From: Legionellaceae bacterium
Lineage (GTDB): Bacteria; Pseudomonadota; Gammaproteobacteria; Legionellales; Legionellaceae
Reading direction: 5' to 3'
Assembly (NCBI GenBank): GCA_029210265.1
Contig: JARGNP010000001.1
Coordinates: 62,001-126,000, forward strand
Length of the DNA stretch: 64,000 bases
The position numbers and the translations under genes are program-made. The notes under the pieces are model-generated. The model had not been told where the DNA came from. It searched no databases and saw nothing but the letters and a program-made list of their open reading frames with translations. How positions within the stretch are numbered: position 1 is the stretch's first letter; every line of letters starts with the position of its first letter. Below, piece by piece: positions 1-9,101 of this stretch.

Positions 1-763
1 AAAAATTAGCTATCGAGATTTAGTGCACTATTTTTGGAAGCATATAGACCCTACGGTAAAAAACAAGCAGTTTTGTGATACAGGACCTCAGTATAGAACA
101 GCTATTTTTTATCTTAACCAGGATCAAAAAAAGATAGCGCTTACGAGTAAGCAAGCATTAGAAAAAAAACTCCCGCATGTGTATACCGAAATCGTACCAT
201 CAACGCAATTTTATGCCGCGGAGGCCTATCATCAGGATTATGCGAAAAAAAATCCTTGGCGATATAAGTACTATCGTTATACCTGCGGACGAGATCAACG
301 ATTAAAAGAGGTGGGTCATCTGATGGAAAAATCTGATAAACAAAAAATATTAGATACACTCACGCCTTTGCAATATAAAGTAACGCAAAAATCAGGAACA
401 GAGCGCCCGTTTGATAATACGTATTGGGATAATAAACGCGAAGGTATTTATGTTGATGTGGTTTCAGGTGAGCCGTTGTTTAGCTCAATAGATAAGTATG
501 CTTCAGGTACGGGTTGGCCAAGTTTTACAAAACCGCTGGATGAGGGAGCGATTGTTCTCAAAAAAGATCGCAGTTATTTCGTGATTGTTCGAACTGAGGT
601 GCGCTCTAAACAAGCAGACTCACATTTAGGGCATGTATTTAAAGATGGGCCCGAACCCACGGGTTTACGTTATTGCATTAATTCAGCCGCGCTGCGCTTT
701 ATTCCCAAAGAGGATTTAGAAAAAGAAGGGTATAAAAAATACTTAAGATTATTTTCTTATTAA
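1..763 (+). CDS. msrAB: Bifunctional methionine sulfoxide reductase MsrA/MsrB (5' truncated by window edge)
   Basis: Repairs oxidised methionine in proteins (MsrA acts on S-sulfoxides, MsrB on R-sulfoxides). The frame is open to the left edge: the codons before the first possible start (GTG at 23) read [18 protein letters not shown], which is standard MsrA sequence, so the gene starts outside the window and the MsrA catalytic GCFW block is missing from view. Visible MsrA parts are the HIDPT and QYRTAIFY stretches. The MsrB domain fills the second half: [10 protein letters not shown], then SHLGHVF, then the catalytic-Cys block RYCINSAAL. No CxxC zinc pairs are seen. The stop overlaps by 4 bp the stop of the convergent protease-like gene. 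Fusions in this A-then-B order are common in bacteria. Confidence 0.93.
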   Translation, partial: KISYRDLVHYFWKHIDPTVKNKQFCDTGPQYRTAIFYLNQDQKKIALTSKQALEKKLPHVYTEIVPSTQFYAAEAYHQDYAKKNPWRYKYYRYTCGRDQRLKEVGHLMEKSDKQKILDTLTPLQYKVTQKSGTERPFDNTYWDNKREGIYVDVVSGEPLFSSIDKYASGTGWPSFTKPLDEGAIVLKKDRSYFVIVRTEVRSKQADSHLGHVFKDGPEPTGLRYCINSAALRFIPKEDLEKEGYKKYLRLFSY

Positions 764-1365
764 CACGGAGGTGTGCTTAAGGTTACACGAGCCACGTTGT
801 TATCTTTAAGATCCGCACTGTTTTTTAAAGTCACGGCAAGTACGTTCATGATGACATCACAGGGGCCTTTGACTTCACCTGCATAACGATCAGCATTAAA
901 AAAGCTGCATTTATTATCTTTTATATGTGTATTAGAAAAGGCCATGGCATGACGTGGTCCATGCTCTTTTGTTTGATAAGAAAAAAGAGCATGTTCATGT
1001 GAACCTAAAGCTTGCTTTACGCCTTCTTGTGTCGTTAATTCAGAGGTAGGTATGTCTTTTATGGTATAAGGTGTGTTGGTTTTAATAAATGCATAATTTT
1101 TATAGTCTTCTCCTTGAGCACGCATTTCTGCTTGTGCTTGATTGACTGCTAGCGTTCTTTCTAATGTCAGACTTTTATCTTTTAAGTACTCACTGCCTGT
1201 GCCATCCATTTGACCTTCAAGCCAAGTACTCGAAAGGGGTTGGCAAAGGCCTCCATTGACCTTAATTCCACCGGCTCTAATCATGTCTTGTTGAGTTGTA
1301 TACATGTTACGGGTTTGCTGTTTCTCTTCTTCTGAAAAAAAATGAATACCGAAAATAGTCCACAT
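760..1365 (-). CDS. YopT/AvrPphB-like (C58-type) cysteine protease, putative effector
   Basis: A compact 201-residue protein. Three blocks appear in the order and spacing expected of the C58 papain-like peptidases of plant and animal pathogens: a Cys block [14 protein letters not shown] (C41), a His block RHAMAF (H139), and 18-20 residues later [11 protein letters not shown], which resembles the FFDPNxGE block that carries the catalytic Asp (here N157 or D159). C58 enzymes such as YopT cut host proteins, for example near the prenylated C-terminus of Rho GTPases. There is no signal peptide. The start is supported by AGGGTG five bases upstream of the ATG. The gene is convergent with msrAB, with 4 bp of stop overlap. 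The function is inferred from motifs only; the third catalytic residue is the weak point. Confidence 0.55.
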   Translation of the reverse strand: MWTIFGIHFFSEEEKQQTRNMYTTQQDMIRAGGIKVNGGLCQPLSSTWLEGQMDGTGSEYLKDKSLTLERTLAVNQAQAEMRAQGEDYKNYAFIKTNTPYTIKDIPTSELTTQEGVKQALGSHEHALFSYQTKEHGPRHAMAFSNTHIKDNKCSFFNADRYAGEVKGPCDVIMNVLAVTLKNSADLKDNNVARVTLSTPPC

Positions 1366-1487
1366 ATATCACCCTAAAATCTAGATTTATTGCAACTTAA
1401 AAGAGTATTTTGAGTATTATATCACCAAAAAAGTGTTTTTTCTACTAAGCTTAAAGTAGTAATCGATTTTTATGAAAGGTGATGTTT

Positions 1488-2624
1488 ATGACAGGTACAC
1501 GTGTTTTAACGGCTGTCCGTAGCGTTGGCCCAAGTGCCATGCGAGCTTTTAAATCGGAAGCTGTGGCTGTTAAATCTGTTTTTAAATCTTCTCCTGTCAA
1601 TTGGTTCGGTGGTGAGCAAAAGATAATGTCTTTAGGGGCTGGAGCAGTGGCCGTTACTGTGGGAGCGGCAGCCACACTTTATCATGAGTACACGTCAGGG
1701 CATGTGACACCTACCGCGAGTTCAACTGTAGATGTTGCAACGGCCATTGGATACCAAGCTGTTCTAGGTATTTTGGGTGGGGTCATGGATGTAAGTCTTG
1801 GTACAGAAAACACCGATAAGTTAGGTCTAACAACACATGCTCAGTCTCAAGTTGTTGCGCATGATCAACGACAGCGGATGTCTAAACTTGAGGGGGCGAG
1901 GCATGTGGTTGGTGTGAACGCTGTATGTGATGAACACGGTATTCCACTAAGTGCGACAATTGCTGATTTATTTATTCTTCATCATGAAGTGAATCCTGAT
2001 ATTGGTTCTTCTTTAGATTCAGCCTTTGAGCAGCTCATTATCGAAAAATTTCAAGAGGAATTTGATGAAGGTATGTCATATACTCATGCCGTTATAGGCG
2101 CTGATCATGATTTAGCACAATTTGCTGCTGAAACGAACCAACGTAAACTCAATTCTGTAAGTGCCGTAGGTGTGGGGGCTCATACGAGTTTTCACATGCT
2201 TAAAGAATTCATGCATAAATTTAAAGTAGCTTTAGTGGAGCCCGCAAGGGCAAAACAAGAGATGTATGGTTTAATTAAAGAAAAATATTCAGAACAATAT
2301 CAAGCTGATGTGGAGGCTCATAAAGGACAGATTACCCAAGCATTATCTGAGGTTAGACGTACGATCAGAGAGCATCGAGATTCAGGTACATACGAACGAC
2401 ACAGTGAGGATGAAAACAATGAGCGTGACAGTCTTATCAAAAAATCATCTGAAGGACTTGTAAATACACTCGAGGAACGTGTGGCGAGTAATATTAAAAC
2501 AACGATCAGTTTCATGGAGCGTATGCAAGCTGGCCGAGACGAAGGCTCACCCACGTTAACTCAAGATAAACATCATGATGAAGAGCCAGACATTGATGAT
2601 TCTTCCTTTTCTGGACCACGTTAA
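1488..2624 (+). CDS. Hypothetical protein with N-terminal hydrophobic segments and helical body
   Basis: A 378-residue protein of no family I recognise. I chose the ATG at 1488 rather than the upstream in-frame GTG (1479) because AAGGTG sits six bases before it. Two hydrophobic segments (about residues 48-65, Gly/Ala-rich, and 85-105) could insert in a membrane or form a hairpin. The rest is polar and largely helical, rich in Glu, His, Lys and Arg, ending in an acidic tail. There is no signal peptide in front of the first segment. It stands between a protease-like effector candidate and rluE, divergent from the former; the roughly 120 bp between them would hold both promoters. It could be a translocated membrane-active protein, but nothing proves this. 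Confidence 0.6.
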   Translation: MTGTRVLTAVRSVGPSAMRAFKSEAVAVKSVFKSSPVNWFGGEQKIMSLGAGAVAVTVGAAATLYHEYTSGHVTPTASSTVDVATAIGYQAVLGILGGVMDVSLGTENTDKLGLTTHAQSQVVAHDQRQRMSKLEGARHVVGVNAVCDEHGIPLSATIADLFILHHEVNPDIGSSLDSAFEQLIIEKFQEEFDEGMSYTHAVIGADHDLAQFAAETNQRKLNSVSAVGVGAHTSFHMLKEFMHKFKVALVEPARAKQEMYGLIKEKYSEQYQADVEAHKGQITQALSEVRRTIREHRDSGTYERHSEDENNERDSLIKKSSEGLVNTLEERVASNIKTTISFMERMQAGRDEGSPTLTQDKHHDEEPDIDDSSFSGPR

Positions 2625-2629
2625 AAATA

Positions 2630-3169
2630 TCAAGTAACTTCGGTGTATTCTCCTGGTTCTAGTCCATTTAATTCCCAAGAACCAATCCTAACGCGTATAA
2701 GTCTTAACGTCGGAAATCCCATAGCCGCAGTCATTCGTCTCACTTGACGATTTTTTCCTTCAGAAATACTAAGCTCTAACCAACAGGTTGGAATGCTTTT
2801 CCGTTCTCGAATAGGTGGTACGCGTTGCCATATTTTCGGCTCTTCAATCATTTTAACATCAGCAGGCAGGCAACGATGATCTTTGATTTGAATGCCGCCT
2901 CTAATTTTTTTTAAATCCATCTCTGTTGGAATATTTTCAATTTGAACCCAGTAGGTTTTACTTAGTTTGTTTTTAGGGTGACTGATTTTTTGTTGCGTCT
3001 TGCCGCAGTTAGTTAAGATCATGAGGCCTTCACTGTCATAATCTAATCGACCGGCAGGGTAGACATCTTTGATGGGGATATATTTTTTTAAAGTGTCGCG
3101 ATTATTTTCATCTTCAAATTGGCTGAGTACCTGAAAAGGTTTGTTAAATAATATAAGTTTTTTTTGCAT
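2630..3169 (-). CDS. rluE: 23S rRNA pseudouridine(2457) synthase RluE
   Basis: Isomerises U2457 in 23S rRNA to pseudouridine. The 179-residue protein matches the RluE branch of the RsuA/RluB family: it lacks an N-terminal S4 domain, begins directly with LILFNKPFQVLSQF, has the catalytic block PAGRLDYDSEGL (D43), the family-specific PPIRERKSIPTCWL, then GKNRQVRRMTAAMGFPTLRLIR near the end. The length is normal. It is convergent with the 378-residue unknown, with only a few bases between stops. A second member of the superfamily, RluB, is at about 23.8 kb. It is confidently separated from RsuA and RluB by the missing S4 domain and the IRERKSIPT signature. Confidence 0.95.
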   Translation of the reverse strand: MQKKLILFNKPFQVLSQFEDENNRDTLKKYIPIKDVYPAGRLDYDSEGLMILTNCGKTQQKISHPKNKLSKTYWVQIENIPTEMDLKKIRGGIQIKDHRCLPADVKMIEEPKIWQRVPPIRERKSIPTCWLELSISEGKNRQVRRMTAAMGFPTLRLIRVRIGSWELNGLEPGEYTEVT

Positions 3170-3245
3170 ATTCTATTGGAGTAATAATGATATATAAAGA
3201 TAGGGTAACGCACTTGTATGTTTAATTACCATGTAATTAGACCTT

Positions 3246-3305
3246 TTATGATGATAAATATGCCGCTAAACGAGCAATTAAAGCTTTTGGCTCGGTATAG
3301 GGCAT
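3246..3305 (-). pseudogene. Remnant of a HIT-family gene (last 18 codons)
   Basis: Between rluE and the 121-residue unknown, the minus strand reads MPYTEPKALIARLAAYLSS followed by TAA. This matches the end of the intact HIT protein encoded 1.6 kb away ([18 protein letters not shown]), and the DNA also matches (the AAACGAGCAATTAA block is shared). No start region or HIT motif precedes it, so it is a 3' fragment left by a duplication, recombination or deletion. Confidence 0.7.
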
Positions 3306-3311
3306 ACTTAC

Positions 3312-3677
3312 TTAAGCAACACCTTTGGGAGGGGGGGTATCCTGAAAAGCCTCTCTGTTGCTTGTAAAATAAGCTATGAGTGCATCAATCGATGTATCTG
3401 TTTGCACGCTGACTTCTTGTCTTGTACTGATATTCAACGATTCATTAAAGTGATCACGGTACGCTTCATGTTCAAGGTATCCTGCATTTATCGAAGGATT
3501 TGATTGGCGATCCTGTTGATATATTTTAATACAATCCTGATGGGTTTTAGTAATAAGAGCTTTAAGTTTATGTTCATTGGTTATTTCATCAAGCTGAAGA
3601 ATCGCTTTGATGACACCTAGGCTAATGAGCGTGCAGGCATTGGCGGATTGATTTGCAGTAATTGGGATTGTTTTCAT
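3312..3677 (-). CDS. Hypothetical protein with TQT-type (dynein light chain-like) motif
   Basis: A 121-residue protein that I cannot assign to a family. AGGTG upstream supports the ATG. The N-terminus is SANACTLISLGVIKAIL, a Cys at the head of a helix, which faintly recalls papain-like Cys loops but has no visible partner His block. The body is helical. Residues 89-94 read VSVQTD, within RQEVSVQTDTSIDAL. A closely similar stretch, RIEVSTQTESSLDSL, occurs in the polyglutamine protein at about 57 kb, although the two proteins are otherwise unlike. V-S-[T/V]-Q-T-[D/E] is the classical form of the LC8 dynein light chain ligand. Downstream lies a HIT gene fragment. It may be a small translocated protein. 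Confidence 0.55.
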   Translation of the reverse strand: MKTIPITANQSANACTLISLGVIKAILQLDEITNEHKLKALITKTHQDCIKIYQQDRQSNPSINAGYLEHEAYRDHFNESLNISTRQEVSVQTDTSIDALIAYFTSNREAFQDTPPPKGVA

Positions 3678-3871
3678 GATAGCACCTAATATTTATAATT
3701 GACTCATACTGTATTTATATCGCACAGGTTGATTGTGATCAATGATGTTGCATATCAGTTTGCCACTGCTGTGGATTTTACTCTCTTAGCAAAGTGTCCA
3801 TCATTTCATGGCAAGATCAACCTGGAACGGTTTATTCAATAAGACGATTATTTTGTATAATAAGACTTAAC

Positions 3872-4888
3872 TCAATCAAAATAAGAACTGTTTTTGTTTA
3901 AAAAATAAACCAAACTCAACATAATAGGTACTTCAACTAATACGCCAACGACGGTTGCTAACGCGGCGCCTGAGTTTAAGCCAAACAGTGATATTGCAAC
4001 AGCGACGGCTAACTCGAAAAAATTAGAGGTGCTTATCATGCACGCCGGTGCTGCGATATTATAAGGAAGTTTAATGATTTTGGCAGCAAAAAATGCAATT
4101 AAAAATATACCGTACGTTTGAATGCTTAATGGAATGGCTATCAATATAATGGATTGAGGATGCAATAAAATAGTTGGTGCCTGAAAACCAAATAAAAGAA
4201 TAACCGTTCCAAGCAGGCCAATAATCGACCAAGGCTTTGCTTGGGTTAAAAATTTATTTAGTTGATTCTTGTGATTATTTTTTCCAAGATGATGTCTCGT
4301 AATAATGCCTGCCACTAAAGGTAAAACGACATAAAGTAGAACGGAATAAAGCAATGTTTCCCAGGGTACATTGATATGACTAACGCCAAGCAAAAAAACG
4401 GTGATCGGGGTAAAGGCAAAAATCATAATAATATCGTTTACAGCAACTTGAACTAACGTGTAGTTAGCATCGCCTTTTGTTAATTGACTCCAGACAAAAA
4501 CCATCGCAGTACAAGGTGCGACACCCAATAAGATCATACCTGCGATATACTCATGAGCACTTTTTACATCGACAAGCCCAACAAAAAAAACTTTAAAAAA
4601 TAACCAGCCCAATGCGGCCATGGTAAAGGGTTTGATCAACCAATTAATAATAAGTGTTAGGGCTAAACCTTTAGGTTTTCTACCGACATTCTTTATAGCG
4701 CTAAAATCAACTTGCACCATCATCGGATAAATCATCACCCAAATAAGAACGGCAACCACTAAATTGACATGTGCCAATTCAAGTGATGCAATCAGTTTAA
4801 ATTGAGTCGGAAAGAAGTTTCCAAGCAAAACACCGAGTAAGATACATAACCCAACCCATAATGATAAGTATCGCTCAAAAATTCCCAT
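3872..4888 (-). CDS. acr3: ACR3-family arsenite efflux permease
   Basis: Exports arsenite or antimonite across the inner membrane by proton antiport. The 338-residue protein has about ten hydrophobic segments and the ACR3 signatures: [14 protein letters not shown] in the second helix, [13 protein letters not shown] with the essential Cys (C126), and [14 protein letters not shown]. The length is normal for the family. The first bases overlap the end of the HIT gene by 14 bp, so the two are probably translated together from one message. There is no arsR, arsC or arsH next to it, which is unusual for an arsenic gene and means its control cannot be read here. It could also carry antimonite only. 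Confidence 0.93.
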   Translation of the reverse strand: MGIFERYLSLWVGLCILLGVLLGNFFPTQFKLIASLELAHVNLVVAVLIWVMIYPMMVQVDFSAIKNVGRKPKGLALTLIINWLIKPFTMAALGWLFFKVFFVGLVDVKSAHEYIAGMILLGVAPCTAMVFVWSQLTKGDANYTLVQVAVNDIIMIFAFTPITVFLLGVSHINVPWETLLYSVLLYVVLPLVAGIITRHHLGKNNHKNQLNKFLTQAKPWSIIGLLGTVILLFGFQAPTILLHPQSIILIAIPLSIQTYGIFLIAFFAAKIIKLPYNIAAPACMISTSNFFELAVAVAISLFGLNSGAALATVVGVLVEVPIMLSLVYFLNKNSSYFD

Positions 4889-5303
4889 CTAGATAATCCT
4901 TGGATAAACATGCTTTTAAACGAGCAATTAATGCATCTGGAGCGGTATAAGGCTGCTCATCGAGCGATGCTTGCCATACGCCTTCTGGCCATAAGGGATC
5001 GGTTTTGAATCGCGCGATAACATGCATATGAAATTGTGGGACCTGATTACCTAACGCCCCGGTGTTGATTTTATCGGGTTTAAAAATACTCTTCATGATA
5101 ACGCTTACTCGATGTATTTCATCCATAAGCTGGTGGCTATCTTTTGGGGATAGTTGTGTTATTTCTGTTAATGCATGATGACGCGGAACTAAAATAAGCC
5201 AAGGATAATGCTTATTATTCTTAAGCAATATTTTTGACAAAGGCCAATCAACAAGCTCGAAGCAACTGGCTTCTAGTCGTTCATCTAATTTAAACATCGT
5301 CAT
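4875..5303 (-). CDS. HIT-family nucleotide hydrolase-like protein
   Basis: A histidine-triad protein of about 142 residues. The block [11 protein letters not shown] is the triad region with the first His replaced by Gln, which is typical of the proteobacterial HIT branch that begins MFxLxxRL; that start is visible here ([10 protein letters not shown]). I prefer the ATG at 5303 (or 5297) over an upstream GTG at 5324, which would overlap the preceding gene. The conserved stretch [17 protein letters not shown] follows. Family members hydrolyse nucleotide-phosphate or phosphoramidate bonds; the exact substrate is unknown. The gene lies between a secreted protein and ACR3, overlapping both neighbours or nearly so, which suggests one transcript. 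A fragment of a second copy is at 3246-3305. Confidence 0.9.
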   Translation of the reverse strand: MTMFKLDERLEASCFELVDWPLSKILLKNNKHYPWLILVPRHHALTEITQLSPKDSHQLMDEIHRVSVIMKSIFKPDKINTGALGNQVPQFHMHVIARFKTDPLWPEGVWQASLDEQPYTAPDALIARLKACLSKDYLDGNF

Positions 5304-5317
5304 AAAGTCATCACTTT

Positions 5318-6592
5318 TTAACACGTAGGATCAGCAGGATGAAACGCCATACTTATCATCGTAGCAGGGCTTGTGAGGTTTGAAATAAACGTTGCATTAG
5401 CTGCCGCATTAATACTCACAAACTTTATGCCACCGGATGTATCCAGCATGGCATACATAACACCTGTGTTAGGATTGGCGGTTAATGCGAGGCCTGCATT
5501 CACCGTTTCACCTGTATTTATGATAATCGGCGTACCCGTACCTATGGTTGAGCCATCAGCCGGATCAAGTTGATATAATCGATTGTCAGAGCTCACGGCA
5601 TAAAAATTACCGCCAACGCAGGCGAATCCTCTTCTTTCACCAATGCCGCTGTTGATTTGTGTTACTGTGCCATCAAGCAGGATTGAGTAATAATCACCTA
5701 TATCATCTGATAGATTAAATTTTGAATCATGAAAAACAACACCGCGTGGTATTTCATATAGAGCAGTTAAACCAATGGATGAAGTTGTTTCGTTGACGAG
5801 ATCAATTAACAAAAATCCAACTGTGGATGATGGTGATGCAAAAGCATATAAATCAGCACCATCTGAACCTATGATTTGCCCTCCTATGCCAGGATCAAGA
5901 AGTGACATCACCGCGTTTGTAACACCGGTAGTTGGCTCGATGGTATAAAGCGTGTTAGAGCCTGCCCCAGTTCTATCTGATGTTCCATATAACGTAAGGC
6001 AGTCGACCGAGATATTGGTCACATCGGCATTTGCCGTGCCCGTTCCATGGGTAACTGTACAGGTTTGACCGGTGGGTTGTGTTCCAACTGTAATATTATA
6101 GGTACTGCCAGCGGGAATTTCTGTACTAAACGTAAACGTCGTAGAATTTTTGGCAACCGAAAGGTTATCGACGCCATAATTAAGTAGAACTAAACCATCT
6201 TGTGTGAGGTGGGATAACGTACCGCCAATGCTGTACGTAACGGGAGCCGTAATTCTCATGGTGCTCGCGCTCGTATCGCTCACAGAAAATAAACAATATC
6301 CTTGAGAATTTATACTGCAGTTATGACTCAGGTGATAACCGGGCGTATTAATACGTATACCAGCAGCAGGATAGCTATGATTGGGTGCTGTTGTTAAAAT
6401 ATCCAAGTACAAAGCGTTTACTTGATAATCCTGGCAACTTAAAGGCGCATTGCCATTTAAGCACAGGGTAATATTAATATTAGCCGGCGTACCTGCTGAA
6501 GCTACATTAAATAAAGCGCCTGTATTTGCATGGCTTAATTGATTGAAAACGATCAGTGTTATAAAAACTAAACGTGTCATCCCTAATTTCAT
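5318..6592 (-). CDS. Secreted protein with Cys-rich N-terminal domain and propeller-like repeats
   Basis: 424 residues. A signal peptide (MKLGMTRLVFITLIVF...SHA) is followed by a domain with paired cysteines (TLCLNGNAPLSCQDY, then SHNCSINSQGYCLFSVSDT) of a kind I associate from memory with exported proteins of Legionella relatives. The middle reads as bacterial Ig-like (TYNITVGTQPTGQTCTVTHGTG). The C-terminal half has beta-propeller-like repeats around LYTIEPTTG, LYQLDPADGSTIGTG and GVMYAMLDTSGG, resembling the DUF4394/NHL type. No enzyme residues are recognised. It is probably periplasmic or extracellular. It is the first gene of a likely operon with the HIT and ACR3 genes; a functional link to arsenic is not evident. 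Confidence 0.7.
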   Translation of the reverse strand: MKLGMTRLVFITLIVFNQLSHANTGALFNVASAGTPANINITLCLNGNAPLSCQDYQVNALYLDILTTAPNHSYPAAGIRINTPGYHLSHNCSINSQGYCLFSVSDTSASTMRITAPVTYSIGGTLSHLTQDGLVLLNYGVDNLSVAKNSTTFTFSTEIPAGSTYNITVGTQPTGQTCTVTHGTGTANADVTNISVDCLTLYGTSDRTGAGSNTLYTIEPTTGVTNAVMSLLDPGIGGQIIGSDGADLYAFASPSSTVGFLLIDLVNETTSSIGLTALYEIPRGVVFHDSKFNLSDDIGDYYSILLDGTVTQINSGIGERRGFACVGGNFYAVSSDNRLYQLDPADGSTIGTGTPIIINTGETVNAGLALTANPNTGVMYAMLDTSGGIKFVSINAAANATFISNLTSPATMISMAFHPADPTC

Positions 6593-6742
6593 ATGCGCTT
6601 CCTTTGTGATTGGCTGAATAGCCTCAATCTATTTAGCTTACTGGAGGAAGGCTTCCAAATTCAAGGGTTAGATTTGAGTTTCCTTCGCTCGATGTATTGT
6701 GATACAACTTATATGTGTTATTTATAAAATGTTAATAGGGAT

Positions 6743-7093
6743 ATGCTTATGATTGAATCAGCTGATGATACGATAGATGATGCGAAAATAGAAAAATGGA
6801 AAATTGATATATACGAGCTTGAGCGAGATCTAGATCGTGAAGGAAAGCGCATCTCATATGAGGGAGAGCGACAATTATCGGATAAATATACAGAAACAAA
6901 CACCCAATTAAAACAAGCAAAAGCTGATTATGAGCAGAACGTGGGTCGTCCATACACGCCACCTGATCCCAAGCCAAGTCAATTTGATAGCACGTTATTT
7001 ATCAGACCTAGGACTCGAACGGCGTCTTCTGAGTCAAAAAATGATGAAGCGAAGGATTCAGCTGCATCAAGCATTAATAGTAATGTTATCTGA
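6743..7093 (+). CDS. Small hypothetical coiled-coil protein
   Basis: A highly charged protein of 116 residues (114 if the second ATG at 6749 is used; AGGG at 6737-6740 favours the second). Residues 10-65 form a heptad-like helical stretch rich in Asp, Glu and Lys; a Pro-rich linker (RPYTPPDPKPS) follows, then a Ser-rich polar tail. There is no signal peptide, membrane segment or known domain. It stands alone between a secreted-protein operon and a minus-strand unknown. Codon use and open frame look real, but expression is unproven. Confidence 0.45.
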   Translation: MLMIESADDTIDDAKIEKWKIDIYELERDLDREGKRISYEGERQLSDKYTETNTQLKQAKADYEQNVGRPYTPPDPKPSQFDSTLFIRPRTRTASSESKNDEAKDSAASSINSNVI

Positions 7094-7113
7094 TTTATTC
7101 AACGAATAGATGT

Positions 7114-7623
7114 CTAATGCCTGTATATCGCTTGATTGGCGATGTGTGGGCGCTTTTCTTGTTCTTCAATTTGTTCTTTCTCAATTAAGAAATTTTCGGC
7201 TTCCATTTGTACTTGATTGAGTGTTGAATGATTAAAAAATATAGGGGGCTGGTTGAATAGTTTCTGTTTGAAATCATGGCCTTCAGCATCGTTTGGAGCA
7301 TGAGAGCTCGGATTTACTTGTTCAAATAGCTTGGACAACAGATCCTGTAATTTTGGATTATTGAAATCAATCGCTCGATAATAATCTTGGCGTCGTATTA
7401 ATAATGATATGATGGTGTTTAATATAGCAACTGCTTCAACTTTGGTATCTTCGTTGATTAGGTTTTTATATCGACCTCCCTTGGTTGGTTTAAACAAGCG
7501 CGGGCAGCAAACTAAACATGAGGTTGATGTTGGTGTGGTCAGAAAAGTAATTTCGGCTTGGCACGCTTCTTTTAGGTCTTTGTGGTTTACTAATCGCTTG
7601 GGTTTGAACGGTGAAATTTTCAT
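7114..7623 (-). CDS. Hypothetical protein
   Basis: 169 residues with no family recognised. It starts MKISPFKPKRL, is basic at the N-terminus, and has three Cys clustered as SCLVCCPRLF at about residues 35-43. It then has a hydrophobic helix (VEAVAILNTIISLLI) and a Glu/Gln-rich helical C-terminus (MEAENFLIEKEQIEEQEKRPH). The acidic tail near the end resembles the Glu-rich C-termini of Dot/Icm substrates, but this is weak evidence. It sits 27 bp upstream of holA's stop on the same strand, so it would be downstream of the lnt-holA operon and might be co-transcribed from it. Confidence 0.5.
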   Translation of the reverse strand: MKISPFKPKRLVNHKDLKEACQAEITFLTTPTSTSCLVCCPRLFKPTKGGRYKNLINEDTKVEAVAILNTIISLLIRRQDYYRAIDFNNPKLQDLLSKLFEQVNPSSHAPNDAEGHDFKQKLFNQPPIFFNHSTLNQVQMEAENFLIEKEQIEEQEKRPHIANQAIYRH

Positions 7624-7650
7624 GTTTATTTTTGTGATAAAAATGCTTTA

Positions 7651-8667
7651 TTATAACACACCTATGCTCATCGCCATAATAAGCTGTTCAACTAGACGCC
7701 ATACCTGTGTGTTGGGGCTTGATTTGATGTGCACATCCAAGGCTTGGCTTTGGCGCAGGAGTTGATGGATATCGGCTCGTGATAAGCGCTTGCTTGCTTG
7801 TTGATACTGTCGTGTTCGAAACGAACGGATATTGAGTGCCTGGTGCGATACGCCTGAGGCGATTTGTTCAAGTAGCCTCAGTTCTTGTGTAATAAACCAC
7901 AAAATAAGTGTAGGTTCTGTTTGATCTTGTTTGGCACGACGGGCGAGATCGAGTGCCTTATTGATATTGCCTTCAAGGCACGCGCCAGATAATTCATAGA
8001 GTTTATAATCACGTTCATCTAAAAGCTGCTCACGCACATCATCGAGTTCTAGGTGCGTGCCTGGTTCGTGGATAAGCGTTAAGCGCTCAATAGTTTGGGC
8101 TGCCGCACGCATATTACCTTGCGTGTACTCTTGAATTAAATTAGGTACATTTCGGGCATAGGTGAATTTGTCTTGTTTGAGTTGCTTTTCAATCCAACGT
8201 AGCAGGGCACCGGCATTGGGGGATGTGATCGTCACAAGTGCTATATCTGGATGTTTACTAAAATCAGGCCATTGTCGTATAGGTACAAGCGGGGCTTGCA
8301 ATATGAGCATGCAATTTGAATTAATATTTGCGGCATAAGATTTAAGTGCAGCTTTGCCTTTGGCGTCCAGTGTTTTTTTATCCCATGAGGCGTTAATTAA
8401 TAGCTGTTCAGAAAAAAGGGAGTACGTGTTAGCTTCAGCAATCAGATCGGCCCAGTCGTTGGCGTGGCTTACGTGAATGCGTTTTTGTTCACCTGCATTA
8501 CCTGCATTATCTGGATTAACTTCATAGCCATGTGCTTTATGCCACGATTTTTTAAGCGTATCGACGCAGGTATTTAATAAAAACGGATCGTTGCCCGTGA
8601 TGAGATAAACGGGCAGAAGGTTGTTTTTAAGATGTAGGTCGAGTGCTTCGGGGTACTTAATTATCAT
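7651..8667 (-). CDS. holA: DNA polymerase III subunit delta (HolA)
   Basis: The clamp-loader subunit that opens the beta sliding clamp. The 338-residue length is standard. The N-terminus LLPVYLITGNDPFLLNTCVDTL is the typical delta start, with an AAA+-like fold that lacks functional Walker motifs. Later parts match the family, including NMRAAAQTIERL and ACLEGNINKALDLARR. It overlaps by 11 bp the small exported protein gene before it. The order lnt, leuS, lptE, (small gene), holA is the conserved gammaproteobacterial arrangement and supports the call. Confidence 0.93.
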   Translation of the reverse strand: MIIKYPEALDLHLKNNLLPVYLITGNDPFLLNTCVDTLKKSWHKAHGYEVNPDNAGNAGEQKRIHVSHANDWADLIAEANTYSLFSEQLLINASWDKKTLDAKGKAALKSYAANINSNCMLILQAPLVPIRQWPDFSKHPDIALVTITSPNAGALLRWIEKQLKQDKFTYARNVPNLIQEYTQGNMRAAAQTIERLTLIHEPGTHLELDDVREQLLDERDYKLYELSGACLEGNINKALDLARRAKQDQTEPTLILWFITQELRLLEQIASGVSHQALNIRSFRTRQYQQASKRLSRADIHQLLRQSQALDVHIKSSPNTQVWRLVEQLIMAMSIGVL

Positions 8668-9082
8668 CGTAGTTGCGCATGCGGTGTTTCACGCTGCACT
8701 GACTCCTGGTACTGCCATGGAGATATTGCCATTGTTGGCAAAGGTACATGGCGGTCCGGCAAGCGTCTTGGCCTGTTGTATTCCAAGTACGGCCAAACTC
8801 ATCACTCACGAGGCAGCGACGTTCAATTAAAGTGACAGGTCCTTGCTCACAAAAAGATTCTGCTGTTTTACAGCTTCGGCGATTTTTGGATCGCTTGCGG
8901 CATTCAACGAGCGCGGCATGCCGTGCTTTTTTTAGGCTTTTACCGTAACCGCCGTAATTGCTGTCCAAATTATCCATGGCCATACATTGCCATTGACCGG
9001 GTGGAATATCGATAGCTATGGCCCAAGAAGAAAGTGGGAATAACAAAAGTAAAGGGAGTAATCGCAAAAAAAGAGGTCTCAT
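8657..9082 (-). CDS. Small exported Cys-rich protein (DUF4189-like)
   Basis: 141 residues with a clear signal peptide (MRPLFLRLLPLLLLFPLSSWA). The mature part contains eight or so cysteines and the pattern WQCMAMDNLDSNYGGYG...KKARHAALVECRKRS, similar to the AxxxAxxxC repeats of DUF4189-type periplasmic proteins. Cys pairs probably form disulfides in the periplasm; DsbD and glutaredoxin genes are elsewhere in the window. It lies between lptE (20 bp gap) and holA (11 bp overlap), so it is translated from the same operon message. The function is unknown; a link to envelope assembly is possible from its neighbours lptE and lnt. Confidence 0.65.
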   Translation of the reverse strand: MRPLFLRLLPLLLLFPLSSWAIAIDIPPGQWQCMAMDNLDSNYGGYGKSLKKARHAALVECRKRSKNRRSCKTAESFCEQGPVTLIERRCLVSDEFGRTWNTTGQDACRTAMYLCQQWQYLHGSTRSQCSVKHRMRNYDDN

Positions 9083-9101
9083 CGTGTTGTTCCCTATTAT
9101 A

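Noticed and set aside
1479-1487. Upstream GTG start for the 378-residue unknown
   Set aside because: The ribosome binding site AAGGTG overlaps it; the ATG at 1488 fits better.
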